Positions 43,019 to 52,131 of a stretch of 64,000 nt of DNA are shown one piece after another. Numbering within the stretch: the stretch's first letter is position 1; each line of letters opens with the position of its first letter. The position numbers were made by a program, and so were the translations under genes. The notes beneath the pieces were generated by a model. That model was given only the letters and a program-made list of their open reading frames with translations. It was not told the DNA's origin and did no database searches. Source of the DNA: Poriferisodalis sp965116245 (GTDB taxonomy: Bacteria > Actinomycetota > Acidimicrobiia > Acidimicrobiales > Poriferisodalaceae); the NCBI GenBank assembly GCA_965116245.1, contig OZ220497.1:992001-1056000 (forward strand). The letters are read 5' to 3'.

Positions 43019-44586
43019 CTTGCATTGGAGCTAGTAGCTCCACGGCGACCCTTGAGCTTGGTCGGCTTCGGAGCCTGCTTCTCGGGCGCTGGTGCGTGCC
43101 ATAGGTGCTGTGCTGCCCACGAACGGTAGGGCCGCCATGGCTCGGCCAGGGCCTCCATTTCGGCAGCGTTTACGTGGTGTCCGACTAGACGCTCCACTGC
43201 TCGCCGCAGTCCCAGGTCCGACGCTGGAAACGCGTCGTGATGTCCGTAGATACGCATCGCGATTAGGTGTGCCGTCCACGGCCCGATTCCGCGCAGCTCG
43301 CAGAGCCGAGCCACGATGTTCGCCAGCGAATCTGGGTGCTCAAGCGACTCGGTCGCGCTCAAGTTCACTTCGCCGTTCGCGATTGCCGTTGACAAACCCA
43401 AGATGGTCTCGCTGCGGCGTCGGGTGAATCCAAGTTCAACCAGTCCCCCAACGCTGGCGTCCGCAAGGCTCGCGGCGCTCGGGAAGAGGTGCGTCACTGC
43501 TTGCCGGTGTTGGTCGCTGGGCTTCTGGGCAATCGGCTCCCGGGAAATAGCAATGTGCGTACCGAAACGCTGAGCGATTCGACCACACATTGTGGAGGCC
43601 GCCGCTAGTGAGATCTGTTGCCCAACCACAATGCGGATGGCGGTCTCAAATCGGTCCCACGAACGGTGTACCCGCAGTCCAGGTGCATTACGCACAACAC
43701 CGCCTATCAGTGGATCGTTGGCCAAGGCGGCTTGCGCTGGCGCTGGATTTTCGTTTACTCCGAGCATCGTTCGGCAGCGACTCACAACGTCAATGATTGA
43801 GCCGTAAGTTGGCAGATGTAGCCGTAGCTGCAGGTGGTCGTCGGCGCAGGCACCATCAGCGGGCATGCACAGTTCAGCTACGCCGGGATGTCCGCACGCG
43901 TTGAAGCTGCGAACGTAGCTGGAGCCAGTGCCTGGCTCAACGGTGGCAGCTTCGACGCCGGGAATGACCCGGGCGGACTGGTGCGCGACGAACGCCTCAA
44001 AATTGAAGGGAGCCACGTACGGCACGGCAAGCACAAGCCCGCCGTTAAGTTTGTCAAGCGTGCCGGTTCGCCGTTTGGCACGTAACTCCGATGGCGTAAA
44101 GCGAAACACCGACGTCATGGCCCGGTGTAGCTGGCGTGGCCCACCGAAGCCCGCAGCCCGAGCGATTTCGGTAAACGTCAAGTCTGTGTCGTCAATCAGG
44201 CAACGAGCAAAATGGGCTCGACGCGAGCGGGCGATAGCAGCCGGCGTCGCGCCCACGTGGCGCTCAAACAGCCGCCGCAGTTGACGGGTGCTGTAACCCA
44301 CTTGGTCTGCGAGCGCGTCTTCGTGCTCGTGATCCAAGAAGCCGTCGTTTATGTGAATAAGAGCAGCTTCAACCGGTGCGGGTACTTCTAGTTCTGCTAG
44401 TGACCCGGCGCGACGTTCTGGACGGCAGCGCAGACACGGGCGGAAACCGGCGGCCTCGGCAGCCGCTGGGTTGGAGTATTGCGTCACGTTGCGTGCCAGC
44501 GGCCGGGCAGAGCACTCGGCTCGGCAGTAGATGCCAGTCGTGAGTACGGCCTCCACCTGCAGGCCCCCAGCTCGCATAGTCCCCAT
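42988..44586 (-). CDS. AdaA-AlkA fusion: alkyl-phosphotriester sensor, AraC regulator and 3-methyladenine glycosylase
   Basis: 532-aa three-part protein. The Ada zinc domain has its four cysteines in GIYCRAECSARPLAR and FRPCLRCRPERR; the first accepts methyl groups from phosphotriesters. An AraC DNA-binding domain follows (YSTRQLRRLFERHVGATPAA and ARAAGFGGPRQLHRAM). The C-terminal 300 residues are AlkA: IRIVVGQQISLAAAST, helix-hairpin-helix LRGIGPWTAHLIAM and catalytic Asp in FPASDLGLRRAV. It should activate its own operon, including ogt, after methylation. The start is ATG 44586 or 44577; the Ada domain begins abruptly. Confidence 0.93.
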   Translation of the reverse strand: MGTMRAGGLQVEAVLTTGIYCRAECSARPLARNVTQYSNPAAAEAAGFRPCLRCRPERRAGSLAELEVPAPVEAALIHINDGFLDHEHEDALADQVGYSTRQLRRLFERHVGATPAAIARSRRAHFARCLIDDTDLTFTEIARAAGFGGPRQLHRAMTSVFRFTPSELRAKRRTGTLDKLNGGLVLAVPYVAPFNFEAFVAHQSARVIPGVEAATVEPGTGSSYVRSFNACGHPGVAELCMPADGACADDHLQLRLHLPTYGSIIDVVSRCRTMLGVNENPAPAQAALANDPLIGGVVRNAPGLRVHRSWDRFETAIRIVVGQQISLAAASTMCGRIAQRFGTHIAISREPIAQKPSDQHRQAVTHLFPSAASLADASVGGLVELGFTRRRSETILGLSTAIANGEVNLSATESLEHPDSLANIVARLCELRGIGPWTAHLIAMRIYGHHDAFPASDLGLRRAVERLVGHHVNAAEMEALAEPWRPYRSWAAQHLWHAPAPEKQAPKPTKLKGRRGATSSNARWQPRPKNNK

Positions 44587-44699
44587 TCTGGCCGACCTGT
44601 TCAGCTTAGATCGGACACAAACGGACATGGAACTGGTCCATTCGGACCTAATCGGACATCAAGCGACCTGCGTTACGTGAGATCTGTCTAGCTGAGACC

Positions 44700-44755
44700 G
44701 GGTAGCTAGGTCCGGGTAGCCAGGTCCTGGCAGCTAGGTCCGGGTAGCCAGGTCT
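44700..44755. repeat. 14-bp tandem array, 4 units
   Basis: GGGTAGCTAGGTCC, GGGTAGCCAGGTCC, TGGCAGCTAGGTCC and GGGTAGCCAGGTCT lie in the spacer between the DUF4349 stop and the adaA-alkA start, in the promoter region of the latter. Confidence 0.9.
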
Positions 44756-44783
44756 CGATGTGGGTGCGGCCAGTTTTGTCTGG

Positions 44784-46244
44784 CTACTGAGACTTGGAGC
44801 CTGCGGCCCGCTGGCGCCTCAACAACCACGCAGCCACCGCCAATGCGAGCAAGATGACCGGCAGGAACGGAACCATGGCACCGAAGATAACCAGCACGCC
44901 GTTGCCCACAGCAACCAGAGCGTTCGCTCCGCTGCGCAGCCCATCCACGAACGTTGGGGGCGAGTTGTCTTCCTCAACGTACAGCGACAAGTTCACGACT
45001 CGCGCCAGGCTCCCACGCTTGGTGCCATCTTCGTCTTCGGGCACAGCGCGCGCACGCACGTCAATGTCGAGACCTCTAGTTGCCACCCGACCGGCGATCC
45101 GACCGTCGGCGATTTCGGCAGTCAGCGTTGCCACGATCCGCTCACCGGGCTCGATGCGTTCCAGGCCATTGCCGCCGGTCAAAACAAGATCGTCCATGGC
45201 GAACCGTAAAGTCTCCGAACTGAGAGTGACATCAGTAAGCGCTGCTTCACCATCGTTTTCAAGCTCGAAACAAAAGCCGACATCGCCTGCGGGAGGTGCG
45301 GTGAGGTCGCTAAACCCGAGACACGGGTCATCGTCACCAGCAGCTAGCCACGCGCGCAGCCGCAAAGCTCTAGAGGGCACGGCTTGGAACGCTTCTGAGA
45401 TGGTGAGCGTGATAGTGGTGAGATCTACTCGATCCCGCAGTGATCTGAGTTGCCCGCGTAGCCGTTCCAGATTCGTCTCGCGTTGAGCTAGTTCGCGCTC
45501 CAGATCGGCAAGCCCTTCCGTATCGGTGGCGCTTGACAGAAAGTCGCGTAGACGTTCAACACTGATTTCGGCGGTTTTGATGCGACTGTTCAGATCCACT
45601 ACGACATCGGTGACGTCTTCTGCGTTGACGGACTGGTCGATGAGCTCGCCCACAGCGGCCAAGCCCGTAAGTGCTGCTTCGAAGTGCTCGGGTCGAATCC
45701 TGAACGTCAGCGTCGTGCTGACGTATTCGCGCGTTGAGGTTTGTTGACCAAACGTGATTCCATTGAGGCTCTTGACTACCTTGATCGCTTCTGCGGTGGC
45801 GGCAGCGACATCAACCGCTTCAACGCGGACTGTTGCCGTATAGATGATGTCGCGCCCCAAGTCGGCTCCGACGGTTGCGGTCTCGCTCGCTGAATCCCTC
45901 GAGCTGGACTGATCTTCCATGCTGTGGGCGGCTTCGACGCTGTCGTCGTAGTCATCGGACATGTTGTCTGAGTCCATGGAGTCTCGGGCCTGAATCCCTT
46001 GCGCCGCCGCGGTCTCTTGGCTGTCGGCCGCTTCTTCGTCCATCGCCGCAGACCACGAGACGGAATCATCAGCATCCAGCATTTCGGCGCTATCAGCGCC
46101 AGCATTTCTGGCGCTTGGCGAGTCGTCGTCTGTGCCGTTGGTCGCACACGCCGCGATCAAGACGAGTAGCGCTGCGGCTACCGCTGAGCATCGCAGCCAT
46201 GCGGTTGAGTGGCGGCAGTTCTTGGGTCTGTGTGACGCATTCAC
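44784..46244 (-). CDS. DUF4349 lipoprotein
   Basis: 486-aa surface lipoprotein. The signal peptide ends in the lipobox LLVLIAACA (cysteine about residue 33), so it is a substrate of Lgt. An acidic linker with many Met/Ser/Asp residues follows. The DUF4349 domain begins IIYTATVRVEAVDVAAATA and contains a coiled coil (LADLERELAQRETNLERL). A single membrane helix is near the C-terminus (AMVPFLPVILLALAVAAWLL) before basic residues. Function unknown; probably an envelope protein anchored at both ends. Confidence 0.85.
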   Translation of the reverse strand: MNASHRPKNCRHSTAWLRCSAVAAALLVLIAACATNGTDDDSPSARNAGADSAEMLDADDSVSWSAAMDEEAADSQETAAAQGIQARDSMDSDNMSDDYDDSVEAAHSMEDQSSSRDSASETATVGADLGRDIIYTATVRVEAVDVAAATAEAIKVVKSLNGITFGQQTSTREYVSTTLTFRIRPEHFEAALTGLAAVGELIDQSVNAEDVTDVVVDLNSRIKTAEISVERLRDFLSSATDTEGLADLERELAQRETNLERLRGQLRSLRDRVDLTTITLTISEAFQAVPSRALRLRAWLAAGDDDPCLGFSDLTAPPAGDVGFCFELENDGEAALTDVTLSSETLRFAMDDLVLTGGNGLERIEPGERIVATLTAEIADGRIAGRVATRGLDIDVRARAVPEDEDGTKRGSLARVVNLSLYVEEDNSPPTFVDGLRSGANALVAVGNGVLVIFGAMVPFLPVILLALAVAAWLLRRQRAAGSKSQ

Positions 46245-46311
46245 GGCACTGCTCTCCTATCGGTCTAGGCAATCGCCCTGCATTGGGCGTGTACTACCTC
46301 TTTGACCTTTA

Positions 46312-46326
46312 TGACTCCCGGAGTCA
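46312..46326. promoter_or_regulatory. Palindromic operator candidate in divergent promoter region
   Basis: TGACTCC-C-GGAGTCA is symmetric around one base. It follows TTTGACC and lies between the divergent DUF4349 and MBL genes. The layout recalls MerR-type operators, but no regulator gene is nearby. Confidence 0.45.
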
Positions 46327-46458
46327 ATTGTGGGTTCCTCGCAGGGCCATTACAGTCTCGTGTCGGCCCAGAAACGGGCCAGTGACCCCTCGTCAGGCCC
46401 AGATAGCCAGCAACCCAGCTAACCACCAACGCGGCGTCCAGCTACGCGACAACTAGCC

Positions 46459-47295
46459 ATGAACAGTACTGTTCGCTTTATGGGTGACGATGTGGCTGCT
46501 TCAAAGGCCCCGGCTTCGGCGGCTCAAGATTGGGGTGCTCAAGATCAGGCGGCCCAAGATCGCGCGGTCCATGAGCCGCGGCAGAGCAGGTTGTATTTCC
46601 GTCAGCTCCTCTCAGGTCGCGATTTCGCGACTAGCGATCCAATCGCACGCCAGATGGTGAACTTCTCCTACCTAATCGGTGATCGGGAAACCCGCGAGGC
46701 GGTGATGGTGGATCCGGCTTATGCGGTGGACGACCTGCTAGATGTTCTGGATGAAGACGACATGACGCTGGCTGGTGTTTTGGCCACTCATTTTCATGCT
46801 GATCATGTGGGTGGGAACATGATGGGCTACAGCATTGAGGGCGTTGCCCAGTTACTTGAGCGTCAGGGTACGAAGATCCATCTGCAAGCAGCCGAAGCGG
46901 AGCTGGTGCGCAAAACGACAGGCATTTCCACCAGTGACATGGAATTGCACGCTTCGGGTGATGTTGTTTCGGTCGGTGCCATAGATATTGAGCTGCTGCA
47001 CACACCTGGGCATACGCCCGGAAGTCAGTGCTTCTTAGTAGGTGGAGCACTCGTCGCTGGGGACACGCTTTTCTTGGAGGGCTGCGGACGGATGGACCTG
47101 CCCGGCAGCGACCCGACTGCGATGTATAGGTCGCTGCACGACACACTTGCCAAAGTGCCGGACTCTGCCGTGTTGTTCCCCGGACACCAGTACTCAGCCG
47201 ATCCGTACGCAACTATGGGTGAGACGCGTCAGCTCAACTACGTCTTCAAACCACGCAGCGAGGCGCAGTGGCTGATGATGTTCGGGCATGTTTGA
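46459..47295 (+). CDS. MBL-fold hydrolase, persulfide-dioxygenase/glyoxalase II-like
   Basis: 278-aa metallo-beta-lactamase-fold enzyme. The metal motif is THFHADHVGGN near residue 110, then LLHTPGHTPGSQCF, GDTLFLEGCGRMDLPG and LFPGHQYS. The GCGRxDxPG pattern is that of persulfide dioxygenases and related MBL-rhodanese systems, which need one iron. The next gene is a rhodanese that starts at TGATG overlap, supporting sulfide oxidation. The first 45 residues carry 15-bp repeats (AQD-W/Q/R) and are probably disordered. Confidence 0.88.
   Translation: MNSTVRFMGDDVAASKAPASAAQDWGAQDQAAQDRAVHEPRQSRLYFRQLLSGRDFATSDPIARQMVNFSYLIGDRETREAVMVDPAYAVDDLLDVLDEDDMTLAGVLATHFHADHVGGNMMGYSIEGVAQLLERQGTKIHLQAAEAELVRKTTGISTSDMELHASGDVVSVGAIDIELLHTPGHTPGSQCFLVGGALVAGDTLFLEGCGRMDLPGSDPTAMYRSLHDTLAKVPDSAVLFPGHQYSADPYATMGETRQLNYVFKPRSEAQWLMMFGHV
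46517..46576. repeat. 15-bp coding tandem array in the MBL gene
   Basis: Units of GCGGCTCAAGATTGG type, three clear and one decayed, encode AAQD-like repeats in the N-terminal extension. Confidence 0.75.
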
Positions 47296-48218
47296 TGGCG
47301 CAACTCTCGCCTGCGGCGCCTGCGGCTGTTGCATTTCCACCGGTTGTTGATGCCAGCGAGGTCGCAAGTTGCGACGACATCGTGCTGTGCGATGTGCGGT
47401 GGTACCTAGACGGGCGCTCCGGCTACGACGCCTACCTGGCGGGCCATATTCCTGGGGCAATCTGGGTTGACCTGCAAGCGCATCTGGCCTCGCCCGGCAC
47501 CGCGGAGCAGGGTCGACACCCAATGATTAGCGCCGAGCAGTTCGCGGCATCGCTTGGAAGTCTGGGTATCGGTCCTCAGGACCCGGTTGTGGCCTACGAC
47601 GACCAGCACGGCACGGCCGCAGGCCGCATGGTGTGGATGCTGCGAGTGCTCGGTCACGATGCGGCGCTACTAGATGGCGGATTAGCGCATTGGAGCGGCA
47701 CCCTCGAAACGAAGCCGAGCGTTCGAGCAGCCTGCGACTGCGGTGTGCGAGCCTGGCCCGATCATGCGTTCGCTGATATTGACGCAGCAGCAGCCGTCGC
47801 TGAGAGCACCCAAGCAGTGCTTGTTGATGCGCGCCAACCCAATCGCTACAGCGGCGAGGCTGAGCCGATTGATCCGCGCGCTGGGCACATTCCGGGTGCG
47901 GTGAACGTTCCCACGACCGAAAATCTCGGTCCAGACGGACGCTTCGCGACACCCGAAGCGCTGCGCAGCATCTATGAGGCCAAGGGCATCCAGCTCCGGC
48001 CGACACAAGACGCCGTTGGTTCCGCCAGCCGCGCAAACGTGAACAGCGCAACCTTGCACACCACAGCCCCAAACAATGCAGTCGTGTACTGCGGCTCGGG
48101 TGTCAGCGCCTGCATGGACGCGTTGGCTATGGAGCGAGCTGGACTGGGTCGCCCGCAGTTGTACGTCGGGTCATGGTCTCAGTGGAGTCACACGTCCCGC
48201 CCCGCTGGACGCTGTTAG
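47295..48218 (+). CDS. Sulfurtransferase (tandem rhodanese)
   Basis: 307-aa protein with two rhodanese domains. The first has CDVRWYLDGRSGYDAYLAGH and the second, active one has VLVDARQPNRYSGEAEPID and the catalytic loop VVYCGSGVSACMDALAM with Cys near residue 270. It transfers sulfur between thiosulfate or persulfide and acceptors. ATG 47295 overlaps the upstream MBL stop as TGATG, so the two are coupled. Confidence 0.92.
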   Translation: MAQLSPAAPAAVAFPPVVDASEVASCDDIVLCDVRWYLDGRSGYDAYLAGHIPGAIWVDLQAHLASPGTAEQGRHPMISAEQFAASLGSLGIGPQDPVVAYDDQHGTAAGRMVWMLRVLGHDAALLDGGLAHWSGTLETKPSVRAACDCGVRAWPDHAFADIDAAAAVAESTQAVLVDARQPNRYSGEAEPIDPRAGHIPGAVNVPTTENLGPDGRFATPEALRSIYEAKGIQLRPTQDAVGSASRANVNSATLHTTAPNNAVVYCGSGVSACMDALAMERAGLGRPQLYVGSWSQWSHTSRPAGRC

Positions 48219-48227
48219 CTGCTGGAC

Positions 48228-49898
48228 TCATCGCTCCTGAGTCTCATTCAGAAAGTCCACCAGCTTGACGATGGCGTTCTCGGTTACGACGCCCGCGATT
48301 CGACCGCCGCTGTCAACTACGGGATACAGCTCAATCTGTGCATCTGCCATGGCTTCGGTGACTTCGCGCAGCGTCCACGAAGGGCGAGCGGGCTCAATGT
48401 CGGTGGTCATCACTTCCCCGCACGTCACCGACAGCCAGTTGCTGCGATCCACCTCGCGGCAGTCGCCTAGCCGTATCACGCCCAGGAAGTCCCTTGAGGG
48501 CCCCACAACCACAGCCTCCAACTGCTTTTGTCGCAGCGCGATTCCCCATACGAAGTCCGCTAGCGGCGTGTCGGCGTTCACGCTGGGCACATCGGTGGAC
48601 ATGGCGGAGTTGACCGGCATCTCCAAGCGACGTTCTAGATGTCCGGTGCGACTGTCTCGCTGATACTGCGACACCGACGAGTTGCCAATTAGCACCTGCG
48701 ACACGGCAACGGCCACTAAGGCGGGTACCACGAACGCGGGCGCGCCTGTGGATTCGGCCACGAACATCACCGCTGCGAGCGGCGTGCGATAGCCCGCTGC
48801 CAAAAACGCAGCCACTCCAATGAAAGGAAAGAACGCCATCGACTCGGGACCCAACTCAATCCAGCCACCCACCAAGCGGCCAACAATGAGCCCAAACACG
48901 GCCAACGGAATGAACACGCCGCCCACACCGCCTGCTGCGATCACGGTTGAGGTGGCCAGCACGCGCACCGCCAGCAATGCCCCCAAAAGCACCAGCGACT
49001 GATCGACGTCGAGCGACCAGGTCACCAACTGGCCCTCGGCTGTTGGACCCAGCGACAGTGGGGCATCGAACAAGAGCTCACTGAGCGCCGCCAGGCCCAC
49101 CAGAACAGCGCCGCCAATCAAAGCCAGCAGCCACCACGGCCGCTCAGAGGCTTCGATTCGCTTCGCGGCAGCCAGCAAACGGCAGAACGCGGACGCTGCC
49201 AGCCCGCACAGCGCTCCCACCGCAGCGGCGCCCAGTAGCTCCTGGCGGCCGAAGCCGACTCGGACTAGCTCGGTGCCGATCTCAAATGGGCGGTCGTCGA
49301 AGCCGGTGACCAGCACGTAAACGACGTAGCTGGAAGCACTAGAGAGCAGTGCGGGCAGCAGCGCCCGCCGCCCCAGGTCGCTGCGGTAGGGAGCTTCCAG
49401 TGCGAATAGCACCCCGGTAGCCGGCGCCTGGAAGATGGCACTCACGCCCGCGGCGGCACCCGCTACCAGCAGGGCGTAGCCCTCTCGATTGCGGAACAAG
49501 CGCCTAGCCAGACGCTGGATCCCATTGCCCGCAGTGGCGCCTGCGTAGATCGACGGGCCCTCAAGGCCCACAGCACCACCGGACCCGACCGTCACAATGC
49601 CCGCCGCCAGTCTCATCGGCAGGTCTCGCAGCCGCATCGGCTGAGTGCGGTCGTGAAATGCGCGTATGTACTCCTCAGACGTCGACGGGGAGAGTCGCTT
49701 GCCTGCGTCGGCCCAGCGCAGCATGATGACCGCACCCCACAGTCCGAGAGCCGGAGCGATCATTCGCTGCCACGGCGGCAAGTGCAGTACCCGTTCGAGC
49801 AGCACCTTCTCGGTCAGTACAGCGACCATTGCCACGATGAACCCGGTGACCGCACCCACCGCGACGTAGGTCGCGAAGCGCAGCAGCCGGTTTCGCAT
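48228..49898 (-). CDS. ClC-family chloride channel or Cl-/H+ antiporter with CBS pair
   Basis: 556-aa membrane protein. The selectivity-filter parts are GSGGAVGLEGPSIYAGA near residue 106 (with the gating Glu) and GGVGGVFIPLAVFGLIVG near 325. About ten hydrophobic helices are seen. Two C-terminal CBS domains (MSTDVPSVNADTPLADF and LREVTEAMADAQIELYPVVD) may sense nucleotides. The external Lys/Arg of GKEGP reads Leu. The stop converges on the rhodanese gene, 9 bp apart. Confidence 0.92.
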   Translation of the reverse strand: MRNRLLRFATYVAVGAVTGFIVAMVAVLTEKVLLERVLHLPPWQRMIAPALGLWGAVIMLRWADAGKRLSPSTSEEYIRAFHDRTQPMRLRDLPMRLAAGIVTVGSGGAVGLEGPSIYAGATAGNGIQRLARRLFRNREGYALLVAGAAAGVSAIFQAPATGVLFALEAPYRSDLGRRALLPALLSSASSYVVYVLVTGFDDRPFEIGTELVRVGFGRQELLGAAAVGALCGLAASAFCRLLAAAKRIEASERPWWLLALIGGAVLVGLAALSELLFDAPLSLGPTAEGQLVTWSLDVDQSLVLLGALLAVRVLATSTVIAAGGVGGVFIPLAVFGLIVGRLVGGWIELGPESMAFFPFIGVAAFLAAGYRTPLAAVMFVAESTGAPAFVVPALVAVAVSQVLIGNSSVSQYQRDSRTGHLERRLEMPVNSAMSTDVPSVNADTPLADFVWGIALRQKQLEAVVVGPSRDFLGVIRLGDCREVDRSNWLSVTCGEVMTTDIEPARPSWTLREVTEAMADAQIELYPVVDSGGRIAGVVTENAIVKLVDFLNETQER

Positions 49899-49921
49899 GC
49901 GGACCTACTTCCTTGCAGGTG

Positions 49922-50012
49922 CGGAGAGGGTGGGATTCGAACCCACGAACCACCTCACGGCAGTTACTTCCTTAGCAGGGAAGCGCCTTCAACCGGACTC
50001 GGCCACCTCTCC
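49922..50012 (-). tRNA. tRNA-Ser (GCT)
   Basis: 91-nt class II tRNA on the minus strand. The acceptor GGAGAGG pairs with CCTCTCC, the anticodon loop CTGCTAA carries GCT, the variable arm is long and the T-loop is TTCGAAT. Confidence 0.95.
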
Positions 50013-50142
50013 ATACCCAACCTGCCAATCCCTAGCAGGCGCGCCCACTCAAGCTAGCCCCAAGAAGATAGCTCCATTCAGTGAGTGTTCGTGGCGCACA
50101 ATCGCACTTAACTGGTAACTCGCGGCGGGTAGGTTGATCCAC

Positions 50143-50227
50143 GGAGGGGTGGCAGAGTGGACGATTGCGACGGTCTTGAAAACCGTTGAGGCGCAAGCCT
50201 CCGGGGGTTCGAATCCCCCTCCCTCCG
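50143..50227 (+). tRNA. tRNA-Ser (TGA)
   Basis: 85-nt class II tRNA. The acceptor GGAGGGG pairs with TCCCTCC (one G-T), the anticodon loop CTTGAAA carries TGA and the T-arm is GGGGGTTCGAATCCCCC. It is divergent from tRNA-Ser (GCT), 130 bp away. Confidence 0.95.
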
Positions 50228-50232
50228 CACAA

Positions 50233-51228
50233 TCATCGCACTAGGCGGCGTAGCGACTTCAGCCAGTCGTCGGACGAACTCCAGGCTTCCTCGCTGACTC
50301 GCTGACGACCGGAGGAATTGCCGTTAGCGGCGGGGAACGAGCCGAGGAACTTGACGTCTCTTTGCTTCATTTTGAGGGCGCGTAGGCAATCGGCCACGAC
50401 CTCATCACAGATGTGCCCCTCAAAGTCCAGCAAGAAGCAGTATTCGCCCAGGCCGCGGCGCGTAGGTCGCGATTCAAGCCGGGACAGATCTAACCGGCGA
50501 GCTTCAAACTCCATCAGGATGCCCAGCAGACTGCCTGGCTCGTTCTGGTTTTGGAACACCACGATGCTGGTTTTGTCGTTGCCGCTAGCAGGGGCAACAC
50601 GATTCTGGCCCAATAACAGAAATCGGGTTTGGTTGTCGCGGTGATCCGCAATAGAGGAAGCCACAGTTTCGAGGCCATAAATCTTGGCCGCGGCGGGGCT
50701 TGCTATTGCTGCTACTCCTTCCAGACGCTCCTCGGCGATGCGCCGCGCGGCGAGCGCCGTGGATGTGGCCGCCTCGATTTGCGCATTGGGCAGCTTTTCG
50801 TGCAGGAACGCCCGGCATTGAGCGATGGCGACGGGGAAGGACAACACCGTGTGGATTTTGGACAGTTCGGGAACTATGCCAGCACTGCCAAGAGCCATCA
50901 GATCAAGCTGCACGTTCACAACTACTTCGCGTTGGATCAGAAAATCAAAGTCGAACGCGAGTGCGTCCTGGGTTACATTGACTGCGCCCTCAATGGCGTT
51001 CTCCACCGGGACGAAGCCATAATCAACCGTTCCGTCGTTCAGAGCGGAGAGCACCTCAGGCACCGACATGAGAGGTACGAGCGTACACTGCGCTAGGTCC
51101 TGCTGGCTGGCCAGCGCCGCCTCAGTAAAGGTGCCCTTAGGGCCCATGTAGCCGATGCGAGTAGAACGAAGCAGGCCAGTGGCGCACTCAGACCCAGCCG
51201 TGTCAGGAGATCCAGGGCCGCTAGGCAT
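50233..51228 (-). CDS. pheA: Prephenate dehydratase
   Basis: Enzyme converting prephenate to phenylpyruvate in phenylalanine synthesis. The catalytic domain begins IGYMGPKGTFTEAAL and includes VPVENAIEGAVNVTQDAL and SSIADHRDNQTRFLLLGQ with the essential Thr-Arg-Phe. The ACT regulatory domain follows near residue 215 (TSIVVFQNQNEPGSLLGIL) with the Phe-binding ESRPTRRGLGEYCFLLDFEG. ATG 51228 is chosen; TTG 51231 precedes it. The order fits a monofunctional PheA without chorismate mutase. Confidence 0.95.
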   Translation of the reverse strand: MPSGPGSPDTAGSECATGLLRSTRIGYMGPKGTFTEAALASQQDLAQCTLVPLMSVPEVLSALNDGTVDYGFVPVENAIEGAVNVTQDALAFDFDFLIQREVVVNVQLDLMALGSAGIVPELSKIHTVLSFPVAIAQCRAFLHEKLPNAQIEAATSTALAARRIAEERLEGVAAIASPAAAKIYGLETVASSIADHRDNQTRFLLLGQNRVAPASGNDKTSIVVFQNQNEPGSLLGILMEFEARRLDLSRLESRPTRRGLGEYCFLLDFEGHICDEVVADCLRALKMKQRDVKFLGSFPAANGNSSGRQRVSEEAWSSSDDWLKSLRRLVR

Positions 51229-51288
51229 CAACGCAGGATACGTGCGAAGGCACCCCAGGCTCGGCTACAGCAGATAGAACGACAGGCG

Positions 51289-52131
51289 ATGAATGAGCAG
51301 GACATGGCTGCGCTGCTGGCGCAGGTCGCCGACGGCTCATTGCTCCCCTCTGAGGCGCTGCAGCGTCTGCGGAGACTGCCGTTTACCGAAGTCGCCGGAG
51401 CCCGCGTTGATCATCACCGCACACTGCGTACAGGTCAGCCCGAGGCCGTGTATGGGCCAGGCAAGTCGGCCAGCCAGTGCGCGCACATCGTGGCCGAGAT
51501 GTTGAGTGGCGGGTCCGATCCGGTGCTGCTGACACGAGCAGACGCGGCCCAAGTCGATGCGTCCACAAAGGCCTGTCCGGGCGGCGTAGTGCATAGGCCT
51601 ATGCACCGAGACCCCGACCCCAACGACAGCTCGTCGGCGAGCGCTGCGAGCCTGGCAACCGTAGTTTGGCGTGCAGCCCCCGCTCGCGCCGAGCGGGTGG
51701 TGGTGGCCTCAGCGGGAACGGCGGACGGTCCCGTGGCGTGCGAAGCAGCAGCGGTACTGACTGCGTTCGGTGTAGCGGCCCATCTGGTGGCCGATATAGG
51801 CCTAGCTGGCTTGCATCGCTTTCTGGCCGAGATTGATACGTTGGCCTCGGCCGATGTGGTCATTGTGGTGGCGGGCATGGAGGGGGCGCTGGCAACTGCG
51901 GTGGCGGGCGTGATAGCCGCACCGGTCATAGCGGTACCAACCAGCGCGGGCTACGGCGCCGCATTGGATGGTGTGACAGCACTGTTGGCTATGCACGCCA
52001 CTTGCGCGCCGGGCGTCAGCGTGGTGGGTATTGACAATGGATTTGGAGCGTCGATGGCGGCCATGCGCATCTTGGAACTAGCGGCGTCACATAGACCGCA
52101 GGCTCCTAGCCAAGTCCAGCAGGTCCAATGA
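51289..52131 (+). CDS. larB: Nickel pincer cofactor biosynthesis protein LarB
   Basis: 280-aa protein that carboxylates and hydrolyses nicotinate adenine dinucleotide in the first step of nickel-pincer nucleotide synthesis. The C-terminal PurE-like domain is visible (VVASAGTADGPVACEAA, VIVVAGMEGALATAVAGV, VPTSAGYGAALDGVTALL). The N-terminal part has VDHHRTLRTGQPEAVYGPGK. It overlaps larC by 4 bp (ATGA). Confidence 0.93.
   Translation: MNEQDMAALLAQVADGSLLPSEALQRLRRLPFTEVAGARVDHHRTLRTGQPEAVYGPGKSASQCAHIVAEMLSGGSDPVLLTRADAAQVDASTKACPGGVVHRPMHRDPDPNDSSSASAASLATVVWRAAPARAERVVVASAGTADGPVACEAAAVLTAFGVAAHLVADIGLAGLHRFLAEIDTLASADVVIVVAGMEGALATAVAGVIAAPVIAVPTSAGYGAALDGVTALLAMHATCAPGVSVVGIDNGFGASMAAMRILELAASHRPQAPSQVQQVQ

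Noticed and set aside
42442..43104. 220-codon plus-strand frame over ogt
   Set aside because: Antisense shadow of ogt and adaA-alkA, without recognisable domains.
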